Below, in pieces: positions 24,234 through 32,872 of a stretch of DNA of 64,000 bases. The notes below the pieces were generated by a model. It made no database searches. It was not told the DNA's origin and worked only from the letters and a program-made list of their open reading frames with translations. The stretch lies in the NCBI GenBank assembly GCA_050313895.1, contig JBNPMI010000005.1, one strand, 5' to 3'. The stretch's first letter is position 1; each line of letters opens with the position of its first letter. This stretch comes from JALFST01 sp022779285 (lineage in GTDB: Bacteria > Bacillota > Clostridia > Tissierellales > Peptoniphilaceae). The translations under genes and the position numbers were made by a program.

Positions 24234-26009
24234 ATGCGTGCGTATAAAACAATATTCCCTTTTCTGAAAAAATATCGACTTCGACTTTTTTTAGGCGTGT
24301 TGACATTGATCTTTGTGGATGCGGCTTCTTTACTGATGCCGCAGATATTAGGCATTTTTGCCGACGAGGCAACGGCAGGAACGCTTACAATTCCGCGTTT
24401 ATTGCATTTGATCGGAATGCTGGCGGGCCTTGTTGCGCTGATGGCGGTGGGACGCTATTTTTGGCGCATGGAGATTTTCGGAACGAGTGAGAGACTTGCC
24501 TACTGGCTTCGGGATCAGCTGTTCCGGAAATATCTGATTTTGGATCAAAGCTTTTACAATCAAAATCTTACGGGCGATCTCATGGCGCATGTCACGAATG
24601 ACGTTTTAACGGTGTCTGATTCCATGGGACGGGGCATTTTGTTGATTGTGGATTCTTTATTTATGACAGTTCTCACCATCATTATGATGGTTTGGACCGT
24701 CGGCTTGCGCACAACAGCCATTGCACTTTGCACGTTGCCTTTTCTGGCGGTAGCCATTGCCCTCATTGTGAAGCCCTTACATCAAAGAAATCGCATTCTT
24801 CAGAACACCTTTTCGGATCTTACCTCGGAGGTGCAGGAGAACTTATCGGGCGTGCGAGTGATTAAGGCCTTCGGCATTGAAGATAATCGAGAGGCATCCT
24901 TTGACAGCGTCAATCGACGCTATGAAAAAAAATTTATGGACACCATCCGAGTGGACTCGCTCTTTGATCCCACGGTGGAGTTTATCTCAGGGCTGAGCTT
25001 TGTGATCTTCATCATATACGGCACACGCAGCGTGGCAAACGGGGCAATCACAATCGGATCCTTTGTTGTGGTGATCGAATATCTTTTTCGTATCGTATGG
25101 CCGTTGATTGCCATGGGCTTGATCGCATCGCTCTTTCAGCGCGGGATTTCCTCAATGCAGCGCATCAATGAAATCCTGCATACCTATCCCGTGGTGAAGG
25201 AGCCGAAGGACGGCATTGAGCTTTCCAACCCTCAGGGAAGAATTGAATTCGACTCCGTGCGCTTCCGTTATGGAGAGGATTTACCGTGGGTTTTGGACGG
25301 GATATCTTTTACATTGGAGCCCGGAAAAAGCTTGGCCATACTCGGAAAAACGGGTACGGGAAAGACAACGTTGATTCGTCTCCTGCAGCGCCGTTATGAT
25401 GTGACCGAGGGGATTATCCGCGTGGATGGCTATGATATTCGTCAGCTGTCATTGGAAAGCCTGTTCCGTGTTTTGTCTGTCGTGGCGCAGGAGAGTGTGC
25501 TGTTTTCCCGAACCATTGGTGAAAATATCGCTTTCAGCAGCAATGATCCGGAGGAGGAGAGGATTCATGCCGCTGCGCAATTTGCACAGGTCGAGAGCGA
25601 TATTTTGCAGATGAAGGATGGCTATGAGACCATGGTCGGTGAACGGGGCGTTACACTTTCGGGCGGACAAAAGCAGCGAGTCGCGATTGCTCGGGCATAT
25701 TATAAAAATGCTCCGGTTATGATTCTGGATGATTCTCTTTCGGCCGTGGATACGGAGACGGAGAGCCGTATTCTCGAAAAGCTGCGCGCGCATCATAAGG
25801 GATTGATCATGATCAGTCAGCGCGTGTCTACGGTATCGGAAGCGGATGAAATTTTGGTTTTAGAGAACGGAAAGATTGCGCAGCGGGGGACGCATGATCA
25901 GCTTGTAAAATGTGACGGCTTTTATAAAGATTTGTATGAGCGTCAGCTGCTGGAAAATAAAATAAGGGATCATCGCGTGGAAGGAGAGAATCATGAATCA
26001 ACAAGATGA
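24234..26009 (+). CDS. yheI: ABC exporter subunit with degenerate ATP site (YheI-like)
   Basis: Fused membrane/ATPase half of a type IV ABC exporter, 591 residues: six transmembrane helices (about 1-310) then a nucleotide-binding domain. Walker A is GKTGTGKT and the signature LSGGQKQR is canonical, but the Walker B reads MILDDSLSAVD, with Asp in place of the catalytic Glu, and the H-loop reads MISQRVST, with Gln in place of His. This is the pattern of the degenerate half of heterodimeric exporters such as YheI/YheH and BmrC/BmrD. GAGGAG precedes the ATG. It overlaps its partner gene by 17 bases. Substrate unknown; multidrug or peptide export is typical. Confidence 0.9.
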   Translation: MRAYKTIFPFLKKYRLRLFLGVLTLIFVDAASLLMPQILGIFADEATAGTLTIPRLLHLIGMLAGLVALMAVGRYFWRMEIFGTSERLAYWLRDQLFRKYLILDQSFYNQNLTGDLMAHVTNDVLTVSDSMGRGILLIVDSLFMTVLTIIMMVWTVGLRTTAIALCTLPFLAVAIALIVKPLHQRNRILQNTFSDLTSEVQENLSGVRVIKAFGIEDNREASFDSVNRRYEKKFMDTIRVDSLFDPTVEFISGLSFVIFIIYGTRSVANGAITIGSFVVVIEYLFRIVWPLIAMGLIASLFQRGISSMQRINEILHTYPVVKEPKDGIELSNPQGRIEFDSVRFRYGEDLPWVLDGISFTLEPGKSLAILGKTGTGKTTLIRLLQRRYDVTEGIIRVDGYDIRQLSLESLFRVLSVVAQESVLFSRTIGENIAFSSNDPEEERIHAAAQFAQVESDILQMKDGYETMVGERGVTLSGGQKQRVAIARAYYKNAPVMILDDSLSAVDTETESRILEKLRAHHKGLIMISQRVSTVSEADEILVLENGKIAQRGTHDQLVKCDGFYKDLYERQLLENKIRDHRVEGENHESTR

Positions 26010-27834
26010 AATCACCCTGCAGGAGGGGAAAAGTCTGCCGGCTCTTCTACGCCTTTTTGGATATGCGAAAAAGCATTGGAAAATGTATATTCTTGCGTTT
26101 TCTTTGGTATTGATTTCCACCTTCATGCAGCTATTCCAACCCAAGCTGGTGCAAATGCTGATCGATCACAATCTTTCGGTTCTGATTCAGCCGGGAATCG
26201 CTCAAACCGCCCGAGATGAAAATTTAAGCCGGGCATTGACGATCGCTTTGTTTTATCTGGGAACCATTGTTTTGGGATTTTTTACAACATATGCGTTTAC
26301 CTATATCAATCAGAAGATCGGGGCACGCATTGTCTATGATCTGCGCCGGGAGGTTTACAATCATATACTGGGGCTTTCCATGAGTTTCTACGACCGACAT
26401 CCCATCGGCTCAATCGTGACTCGTGTGACCAATGACACAGAGTCCGTAATGGATCTCTTCGGCTATGTGCTCACCTATATGCTCATGAATTTCATCACGA
26501 TATTAGGACTTCTGGTCATGATGTTTATTATGAATGCCCGCCTGACGCTTGTGATTCTTTGCATACTTCCGGTGATTTTGGCGATATCGGTATTTTTTCA
26601 ACGCATGATTCATAAAATCTATACGAAGGAGCGGAAGGCGCGCTCTAAAATCAATACCAAGCTTTCGGAAAATCTGACGGGAATGAGTGTCATCCAGGTG
26701 TTTCATCGTGAAAAAGCGATCTATCATGAATATGATGATGTGAATCGTGATTTTTTCGAGATTGCGCGTAGAAGGATTCGATACAATGCCATTTTCCGTC
26801 CCGTTGTGGAGGTGATTCGTGTATTCGGTCTGGCCTCTATTTTGTGGTTTGGCGGTTTAGCGAACTTGAAGGGGATTTTGACGTATGGCATTGTGTATGC
26901 GTTTCTTGACTATACGATGCGTATTTTTGAGCCGATCCTGAATATGACCGAACAGCTGAACGTGACACAATCCGCATTGGCCTCAGCAACCCGTATTTTC
27001 TCTCTTTTAGATGAACCCGAGGAAGAGGAGACGGGAAGACGCCCGATTCCAGCAGGAGGCTTTCGGGGAAAGATTGAATTTGATCATGTGTGGTTCCGCT
27101 ACAACACAGGAGACGAATCGGAATGGATTCTGAAGGACGTTTCGTTTACCATACAGCCCGGCGAATTTGTGGCTTTTGTCGGCGCAACGGGAGCAGGAAA
27201 GAGCACCATTATGGGACTGATCAGCCGATTCTATGACGTTCAAAAGGGAAGAATCCTGATCGACGGCATCGATGTGCGGGAATATAGCCGGGTGGATCTG
27301 CGACGTGCAGTCGGTACCGTGCAACAGGACGTTTTTCTTTTTACAGGCGATGTCATGAGCAATATTCGTGTCGGCAGGGAATATGTGTCGCGTGAGATGG
27401 CGATTGATGCCGCACTTCTGGTCAATGCGGATGATTTTATTACGAGGCTTCCCAAAGGCTATGATGAGCCGGTTGCGGAAAGAGGCGCTACTTTTTCTGC
27501 AGGACAACGTCAGCTCATTTCCTTTGCACGTACCATGGCGGCGGATCCGTCCATTCTGATTCTGGATGAGGCCACAGCCAATATTGATACGGAAACAGAG
27601 CAGTTGATTCAAAGGGCAATCGCCAATATGTCTCGCAACCGCACTATGATCGCCGTTGCGCATCGCATTTCCACAATTGCGGATGCGGATCAAATTATTG
27701 TAATGCATCACGGAGAGATCGCAGAAAAGGGAACACAAGCAGAGCTGATCGCACAAAACGGGTTATTTCATGTGCTGTATGAGCTGCAATATGCTCATTC
27801 TTCTATTGATTCCGCATCCGATGAAGCAAAATAG
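25993..27834 (+). CDS. yheH: ABC exporter subunit with canonical catalysis (YheH-like)
   Basis: Partner half-transporter of 613 residues. The membrane domain covers about residues 1-345; the ATPase domain has Walker A GATGAGKST, Walker B LILDEATANID with the catalytic Glu, and H-loop VAHRIST. Its signature reads FSAGQRQL instead of LSGGQ. Combined with the degenerate Walker B and H-loop of the partner, this gives one active and one inactive ATP site, as known for heterodimeric exporters. The start lies within the end of yheI, so the two subunits are made together. Confidence 0.92.
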   Translation: MNQQDEITLQEGKSLPALLRLFGYAKKHWKMYILAFSLVLISTFMQLFQPKLVQMLIDHNLSVLIQPGIAQTARDENLSRALTIALFYLGTIVLGFFTTYAFTYINQKIGARIVYDLRREVYNHILGLSMSFYDRHPIGSIVTRVTNDTESVMDLFGYVLTYMLMNFITILGLLVMMFIMNARLTLVILCILPVILAISVFFQRMIHKIYTKERKARSKINTKLSENLTGMSVIQVFHREKAIYHEYDDVNRDFFEIARRRIRYNAIFRPVVEVIRVFGLASILWFGGLANLKGILTYGIVYAFLDYTMRIFEPILNMTEQLNVTQSALASATRIFSLLDEPEEEETGRRPIPAGGFRGKIEFDHVWFRYNTGDESEWILKDVSFTIQPGEFVAFVGATGAGKSTIMGLISRFYDVQKGRILIDGIDVREYSRVDLRRAVGTVQQDVFLFTGDVMSNIRVGREYVSREMAIDAALLVNADDFITRLPKGYDEPVAERGATFSAGQRQLISFARTMAADPSILILDEATANIDTETEQLIQRAIANMSRNRTMIAVAHRISTIADADQIIVMHHGEIAEKGTQAELIAQNGLFHVLYELQYAHSSIDSASDEAK

Positions 27835-27854
27835 AAAAATAGAAGGGAGGGTTT

Positions 27855-29114
27855 ATGGAATCTCAACGGAATCACGCTTCTTACAGGGATTGGAACCGCA
27901 TGCTGAGAAATCTATGTTTTCATGTCGCGAACGCAACACTGCATGATGTGAAGACGGCGGAGACCGTCTCGGCACTGGCCGTGCAACGTGGCGAAGAGAA
28001 CATGTATTTTCTGTCACATCCGGACCGGGATGAGATCAAAGCGTTTTATATTCTTATTGCGCGGCACCTCACTTCGGTTGCTCAGAAAAGAAACCTGATG
28101 CGTGGCGCGGAAGCGGGTTCCGGTTCTGAGCGCCCGGAGCCTCCGCAATTTACAGAGCCTCTGGTAATCGACAGAATGCGAAGCGCTTTTGCCTATATTT
28201 CGATAAGAGACCGCATTGTTTTGCTTTTGAACATTCTCTTTTCATTGCGGGAGGATGAAATTGCAAAAATATTGCATATGAAAGGACGCTCGGCCGTTAT
28301 TCGCCGAGAAAGAGCGCTTTCGTATTTGCATCGTGCTTTTATCGGAAATACTATGATGGAAAATGCGGAGACCGCCGGAAACGGCCGGTCTCGAGAGCAT
28401 CAGGGAGACCTGACTCAACGGGAATTTGAAGAGCAGCTGGTTCAGATTGCATCCTCATGGATGCGGGAAACGATAAATACATATGAAGCGCTTGCCAATA
28501 TGGATCCGCATGTTTTTTCCAACAGCTTGTCCGCAGAAGCCTTATGGGCACAGAATCATATGAAAAATGAGGCGGCGTATTTTTTGAAAAAGCACCGAAG
28601 ACATATTTATTTGGGAGCCGGCATTCTTTTTCTTTTGATCATACTCAGCATTGTGCTGACGGGAATACGAAAAAAAGCCAGGGACAAGGAGCGAACGGAG
28701 TCGATTGCTTTATCCCTGTCCCTGGCATCTCAAAGCGAGGAGTCGATTGTAATCAAAACAGTTTCCGTGAAACGTTCCTTGAGCGCATTTCTTCCCGGAG
28801 AAATCATCTTTGTCGATGAACAGACATCCATGCTGTATGAATCCAAGGAAGGGGAAGCTCCAAGAGGACTTATGGACTTGAGCAAGGCCGTTCTTGCGCA
28901 TTACGGAATCGATCACATAGGAAAAATCGGCGATATCATCTATCTGGCATTTCTGGACGGAACGGGAGCCAGCATTTCGGGTTCTCCTCTGAAGCTGGAA
29001 GGAACGGAATATTGGCAGAAAAAGTGGTTTTCCAACCAATCGGACACACCGTTTCAGCCGCGCGTGAATATTGAAGGAGTGCTTTATGAATTTGAGCTGT
29101 CGGACTTGAGATAA
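27855..29114 (+). CDS. Sigma-70-like protein fused to a membrane segment and outer domain
   Basis: A 419-residue protein not matched to a named family. Residues about 55-85 (DEIKAFYILIARHLTSVAQKR) resemble the end of sigma region 2, and residues about 103-162 resemble region 4: RMRSAFAYISIRDRIVLLL, then the helix-turn-helix LREDEIAKILHMKGRSAVIRR and SYLHRAF. A linker leads to one membrane helix at about 252-272, flanked by basic residues, and a 145-residue outer domain. It thus looks like an ECF-type sigma factor fused to an anti-sigma-like membrane sensor. It follows the ABC exporter by 20 bases with a good RBS (GGGAGG), so it is probably in the same operon. Its 3' end overlaps convergent guaB by 31 bases. 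Confidence 0.7.
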   Translation: MESQRNHASYRDWNRMLRNLCFHVANATLHDVKTAETVSALAVQRGEENMYFLSHPDRDEIKAFYILIARHLTSVAQKRNLMRGAEAGSGSERPEPPQFTEPLVIDRMRSAFAYISIRDRIVLLLNILFSLREDEIAKILHMKGRSAVIRRERALSYLHRAFIGNTMMENAETAGNGRSREHQGDLTQREFEEQLVQIASSWMRETINTYEALANMDPHVFSNSLSAEALWAQNHMKNEAAYFLKKHRRHIYLGAGILFLLIILSIVLTGIRKKARDKERTESIALSLSLASQSEESIVIKTVSVKRSLSAFLPGEIIFVDEQTSMLYESKEGEAPRGLMDLSKAVLAHYGIDHIGKIGDIIYLAFLDGTGASISGSPLKLEGTEYWQKKWFSNQSDTPFQPRVNIEGVLYEFELSDLR

Positions 29115-30586
29115 ACGTCGTGAGCGCCGCCCTCGATCAGCGAGGTGGATGACACAAGTGTGAGCGTTGCGTTTCGGTGAAGCTCGGGAATTGTGAGAGA
29201 ACCGCAATTGCACATCGTGGATTTCACCTTATGCAGGGTAGCGCGTACATTGTCTTTGAGTCTGCCTGCGTAAGGAACATAGGAGTCTACGCCCTCCTCG
29301 AACTGGAGCCTGGATTCTCCGCCGAGGTCGTAACGCTGCCAGTTTCTGGCACGTGCGGAGCCCTCGCCCCAATACTCTTTCATCATGCTTCCGTTGATAT
29401 TGACCTTCGCGGTGGGAGATTCGTCGAAACGGGCAAAATATCGTCCGAGCATGCAGAAGTCAGCGCCCATTGCCATCGCAAGCGTAATGTGGTGATCGTA
29501 GACAATACCGCCGTCACTGCAAATGGGAACATAGATCCCGGTTTCTTCAAAATATTCATCTCGTGCGCGAGCAACGTCAATGAGTGCAGAGGCTTGACCG
29601 CGACCGATGCCTTTGGTTTCCCGTGTAATACAGATGGAACCGCCTCCGATGCCGACTTTGACAAAGTCGGCGCCGCAGTCAGCCAGAAAACGAAATCCTT
29701 TCGCATCCACGACATTTCCTGCGCCGATTTTCACGCTATCACCATATTGCTTCCGCACAAAGCCGATGGTGCGCTTTTGCCACTCTGTATAACCCTCACT
29801 GGAGTCAATACAGAGGACATCGCAGCCGGCTTCGATCAGAGCAGGCACGCGTTCTGCATAGTCGCGGGTATTGATGCCGGCGCCCACCAACAGCCTTTTA
29901 TGTGTATCCAACAGCTCATACGGATTTTCCTTATGAGAATCGTAATCCTTTCGGAATACAATGGAAGCCAGGTGTTGATCTTTATCGATGATGGGCAGAG
30001 CATTGAGCTTGGCATCCCATAAAAGATCATTGGCTTCACTCAAGGTCATATCCACATTTCCGACGACAAGATGATCAAAGGGAGTCATAAAATCCTCAAC
30101 AACACTGTCCGGAGACATCCTGCTGATGCGGTAATCCCTGCTGGTCACCAATCCGACCAGCTTGCCGTTGGCAGAACCGTCCTCGGTTACCGGCATGGTG
30201 GAGTGCCCCATTTTTTCTTTTAAGGCCAGCACATCCTTCAAAGTATTCTTAGGGGAAAGATTGGAATCGCTGCGAACAAATCCGGCTTTAAAATCCTTGA
30301 CATTGCGAATCATTTTCGCCTGAGATTCAACGGTTTGCGAACCGTAGATAAAAGAAAGACCGCCCTCTTTTGCAAGGGCAACCGCCAGAGTGTCATTCGA
30401 TACGGATTGCATAATAGCGGAAACGAGAGGAATATTTAAACGAATCGATGATTCCTCACCCTTTCGAAATCTTACAAGAGGTGTGCTGAGCTGCACATGT
30501 TCCACAGTGCATTCCGCGGAAGAATATCCGGGAATCAGAAGATATTCATTAAATGTACGCGACGGTTCCTCTAAAAAATGTGCCAT
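29084..30586 (-). CDS. guaB: IMP dehydrogenase, Tritrichomonas-like type
   Basis: Oxidises IMP to XMP with NAD+, committing purines to GMP. The 500-residue protein has an N-terminal barrel segment, two CBS repeats (about residues 110-220), the catalytic cysteine C319 in GIGGGSICITRE, and a mobile flap with R418-Y419 in NWQRYDLGG. The catalytic loop differs from the common bacterial GPGSICTTR form. From memory the whole chain, including these residue numbers, follows the enzyme of the protist Tritrichomonas foetus closely. GGAGGTCTT precedes the ATG. The 3' end runs 31 bases into the convergent sigma-like gene, with no terminator between. Confidence 0.95.
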   Translation of the reverse strand: MAHFLEEPSRTFNEYLLIPGYSSAECTVEHVQLSTPLVRFRKGEESSIRLNIPLVSAIMQSVSNDTLAVALAKEGGLSFIYGSQTVESQAKMIRNVKDFKAGFVRSDSNLSPKNTLKDVLALKEKMGHSTMPVTEDGSANGKLVGLVTSRDYRISRMSPDSVVEDFMTPFDHLVVGNVDMTLSEANDLLWDAKLNALPIIDKDQHLASIVFRKDYDSHKENPYELLDTHKRLLVGAGINTRDYAERVPALIEAGCDVLCIDSSEGYTEWQKRTIGFVRKQYGDSVKIGAGNVVDAKGFRFLADCGADFVKVGIGGGSICITRETKGIGRGQASALIDVARARDEYFEETGIYVPICSDGGIVYDHHITLAMAMGADFCMLGRYFARFDESPTAKVNINGSMMKEYWGEGSARARNWQRYDLGGESRLQFEEGVDSYVPYAGRLKDNVRATLHKVKSTMCNCGSLTIPELHRNATLTLVSSTSLIEGGAHDVYLKSDSSNS

Positions 30587-30644
30587 AAGACCTCCATTCG
30601 TTGTTCATGCCTGATTCATGCTTGATTACAAATAAATTTTACCC

Positions 30645-30673
30645 ACTATAGCGAATTCCGTCGAGAGTGTCAA
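30645..30673 (-). promoter_or_regulatory. Promoter of guaB
   Basis: Minus-strand TTGACA (30668-30673), a 17-base spacer and TATAGT (30645-30650), about 60 bases before the guaB ATG. Confidence 0.85.
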
Positions 30674-30686
30674 TCCAAAATCTTAT

Positions 30687-30715
30687 TTGACATTTCTCTC
30701 GTTTTTCAGTATAGT
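30687..30715 (+). promoter_or_regulatory. Promoter of infC-rpmI-rplT
   Basis: TTGACA, a 17-base spacer and TATAGT. The -35 box is 13 bases from that of divergent guaB, so the two promoters share a compact control region. Confidence 0.88.
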
Positions 30716-30721
30716 ATCACA

Positions 30722-30845
30722 GTAATGAAAGCAGAGCACCCACTCTCACCGTCTGCATGGGCAGAACGGTATTCGAAAATAGCGTAAGCATTTTTTTGTA
30801 GTGGGCGTTTTCGTCCGCTTTTTTTTGACCAATCGGAGGTGTACC
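30722..30845 (+). promoter_or_regulatory. Structured infC leader, probable L20-type autoregulatory element
   Basis: The leader of about 120 bases contains a hairpin at 30749-30769 (CCGTCTGC with GCAGAACGG) and an intrinsic terminator at 30800-30827 (AGTGGGCG, TTTT loop, CGTCCGCTT, then a T-run). The upstream CCCACT at 30739-30744 can pair with AGTGGG at 30800-30805, giving an alternative to the terminator. In Bacillus a comparable leader is bound by ribosomal protein L20 to repress the operon; this assignment is by position and layout. Confidence 0.7.
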
Positions 30846-31358
30846 ATTAAAGAATTAGCAATCAATGAAGAAATCCGTGCCAAGGAAGTGCGTCTCATCG
30901 ACGCTGACGGCAAGCAATTGGGAATTGTCCCGTTGGATGAGGCAAATTCCCGCGCAGAGGAGGTTCATCTCGATCTCGTGATGATATCTCCGAATGCGGA
31001 GCCGCCCGTATGTCGTTTGATGGACTATGGCAAATACCGCTATGAAGCGATTAAGAAGCAGCGTGAACAGCGTAAAAACCAAAAAAGCACGGAAACGCGT
31101 GAGATTCGTCTTTCTCCGCGAATTGACAGCCACGACTTGGAGACCAAAGCCAAAAAGGCGATTGAAATTCTTCAAGGGGGAGACAAGATCAAAGCAAGTG
31201 TTCGCTTCCGCGGCCGTGAGCTCGGTCACACCGAGTACGGCAAAGAGGTGCTCGATCAGCTTTTAGATCTCATCGCTGATTATGGTCAGGTTGATAAAAG
31301 TCCGAAGATGGAGGGAAGAAGCATGGTTATGTTCCTTTCACCGAAAAGTGGGAATTAA
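30846..31358 (+). CDS. infC: Translation initiation factor IF-3, ATT start
   Basis: Binds the 30S subunit and checks start-codon/initiator pairing. The protein of 170 residues starts at an ATT codon: GGAGGT at 30835-30840 lies 5 bases before it, and the next residues KELAINEEIRAKEVRLI are the family start. The upstream open frame would begin inside the leader terminator. An AUU start for infC is known in E. coli and Bacillus and lets IF-3 repress its own translation. Other family motifs are NAEPPVCRLMDYGKYRYE and the C-terminal VKFRGRE-like VRFRGRELGH. First gene of infC-rpmI-rplT. Confidence 0.95.
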   Translation: MKELAINEEIRAKEVRLIDADGKQLGIVPLDEANSRAEEVHLDLVMISPNAEPPVCRLMDYGKYRYEAIKKQREQRKNQKSTETREIRLSPRIDSHDLETKAKKAIEILQGGDKIKASVRFRGRELGHTEYGKEVLDQLLDLIADYGQVDKSPKMEGRSMVMFLSPKSGN

Positions 31359-31369
31359 GGGAGAGAATT

Positions 31370-31573
31370 ATGGCAAACAAAATTAAATTTAAGACCCATC
31401 GTGCATCGGCTAAGCGCTTTAAAAGAACGGGAAGCGGTCAGCTGAAGCGTTACCAGGGCGGTAAAAGCCACATGACGGGACATTATGCACAGAAGCGCAT
31501 TCGTTCCTTGAGAAAATCACGTCTGGTCAGTGCATCGGATATGAAGCGCATCGACAAGATGCTGCCGCGCTAA
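31370..31573 (+). CDS. rpmI: Ribosomal protein L35
   Basis: A 67-residue basic protein of the 50S subunit. The start NKIKFKTHRASAKRFKRTGSG and the stretch RSLRKSRLVSASD are typical for L35. It lies 11 bases after infC and 11 bases before rplT, in the conserved IF3-L35-L20 order. Confidence 0.97.
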   Translation: MANKIKFKTHRASAKRFKRTGSGQLKRYQGGKSHMTGHYAQKRIRSLRKSRLVSASDMKRIDKMLPR

Positions 31574-31584
31574 GGAGGTAAGAG

Positions 31585-31932
31585 ATGGCAAGAGTGAAGG
31601 GTGGCGTTAACGCCAAGAAGAATCATAAAAATATTTTGCGTAAAGCAAAGGGATATTACGGCAGCAAATCCACGCTGTTTCGTACGGCAAAACAGGCGGT
31701 AATCAAGTCACTGCAGTATTCATATATCGGACGCAAGCAGCGCAAAAGACAGTTCCGTCAGCTTTGGATCGCTCGCATCAATGCCGCTTGTCGCGCAAAC
31801 GGAACGAATTACTCCCGTTTTATGAGCGGGCTTCGCAAGAATAACATTACGATCAACAGAAAGATGCTCTCCGAGATGGCAATTCACCAGCCGGAGGACT
31901 TCAAAAATCTGATCGAGATTGCGGGAAAGTAA
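31585..31932 (+). CDS. rplT: Ribosomal protein L20
   Basis: A 115-residue 50S subunit protein needed early in assembly, with the typical N-terminus ARVKGGVNAKKNHKNILRKA and RQLWIARINAACRANGTNYS. L20 represses this operon in other bacteria by binding the leader. AAGGAGGT precedes the ATG by 6 bases. It ends at a clear terminator. Confidence 0.97.
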   Translation: MARVKGGVNAKKNHKNILRKAKGYYGSKSTLFRTAKQAVIKSLQYSYIGRKQRKRQFRQLWIARINAACRANGTNYSRFMSGLRKNNITINRKMLSEMAIHQPEDFKNLIEIAGK

Positions 31933-31939
31933 CGCAATG

Positions 31940-31973
31940 GGCACTCAAGTCTCGGCTTGTGTGCCTTTTTTTC
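31940..31973 (+). terminator. Terminator of infC-rpmI-rplT
   Basis: GGCACTCAAG and CTTGTGTGCC form a 10-bp stem with one T-T mismatch, followed by seven T. It ends 11 bases before the ATG of the next gene, so the downstream operon may depend on read-through or on a promoter not recognised here. Confidence 0.88.
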
Positions 31974-31987
31974 TAAAGTGAGGATGT

Positions 31988-32851
31988 ATGATCAGCTCAT
32001 CGGAAAACTCTCGTTTTCGTCGTTGGAAAAAATTGAAGACGACGCGAGGTCGAAAAAAAGAAAATGCATATCTTGTGGAGAGCAGAAAGCTGGTTTCCGA
32101 TCTTTTAGAATCCGGTGCCGAAGTCGAGGCCATTTTGCTTTTAGAAGGAAGAGCGGATGCTTTTCTGGAAATGGAGAGAAATTACAGGCGATTTCTTCTG
32201 CAGCCTTCGGAATCGCACGATGCGAGGCAAGCATGGGAGCGCCGAAGTCCGGAGAAAATTTTTTTGCCGGAGAAGCTTTTTATGGAATTGAGCTCCATGG
32301 AAGCGCCGGACGGCATTTTGGCCGTGGTGCGAGGACGGCCGGGAATTCGTGTCGAGAGCCTTCGGAAAAGCAATGGGACCAAGGAGAACCCGGTTCATGA
32401 GAAAAACGGAAATTATCTGCTTTTGGATCACATTCAGGATCCCGGAAATTTAGGGGCGATCCTGCGAAGCGCGGAGGCTTTCGGTTATCGGCAGATACTC
32501 TTGCTGGAATGCGCTGATACATCGAATCCCAAGACATTGCGAGCCTCGATGGGATCGGCGTTTCGCCTGACCTACTATGAAATGCATTCAAACGAGCTTT
32601 TGCCATGGAAATCGAACCGCCCTTTCCTCTGGATCGGAGCAGATATGACCGGAGAGTCCATTTCAAGCTTTTCGTGGCCGCCGCAGCATGTCTTGATTAT
32701 AGGAAATGAAGGAAGAGGCATTTCTCCTGAGCTTCGCAAGTACATCGACAGATATCTCATGATTCCTATGGAGGGCAAGGCGGAATCGCTCAATGCCGCC
32801 GTTTCGGCTTCCATTTTAATGGCATTTCAACATCTTTCAAGTCAAGGATGA
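31988..32851 (+). CDS. SpoU/TrmH-family RNA 2'-O-methyltransferase
   Basis: A 287-residue SPOUT methyltransferase. An N-terminal substrate-binding part is followed by the catalytic domain with LLDHIQDPGNLGAILRSAEA, then IIGNEGRGISPEL and the knot motif IPMEGKAESLNAAVSASILM. These are the three TrmH motifs. The target, probably 23S rRNA or tRNA, cannot be read from sequence. AGTGAGGATGT precedes the ATG. It lies just upstream of pheS, a neighbourhood commonly seen for this family (YsgA-type) in Firmicutes. Confidence 0.88.
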   Translation: MISSSENSRFRRWKKLKTTRGRKKENAYLVESRKLVSDLLESGAEVEAILLLEGRADAFLEMERNYRRFLLQPSESHDARQAWERRSPEKIFLPEKLFMELSSMEAPDGILAVVRGRPGIRVESLRKSNGTKENPVHEKNGNYLLLDHIQDPGNLGAILRSAEAFGYRQILLLECADTSNPKTLRASMGSAFRLTYYEMHSNELLPWKSNRPFLWIGADMTGESISSFSWPPQHVLIIGNEGRGISPELRKYIDRYLMIPMEGKAESLNAAVSASILMAFQHLSSQG

Positions 32852-32872
32852 TCAACAGAGAAAGGAAGAAAA

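Noticed and set aside
29177..30022. 281-codon open frame on the plus strand
   Set aside because: Antisense to guaB; no recognisable protein features.
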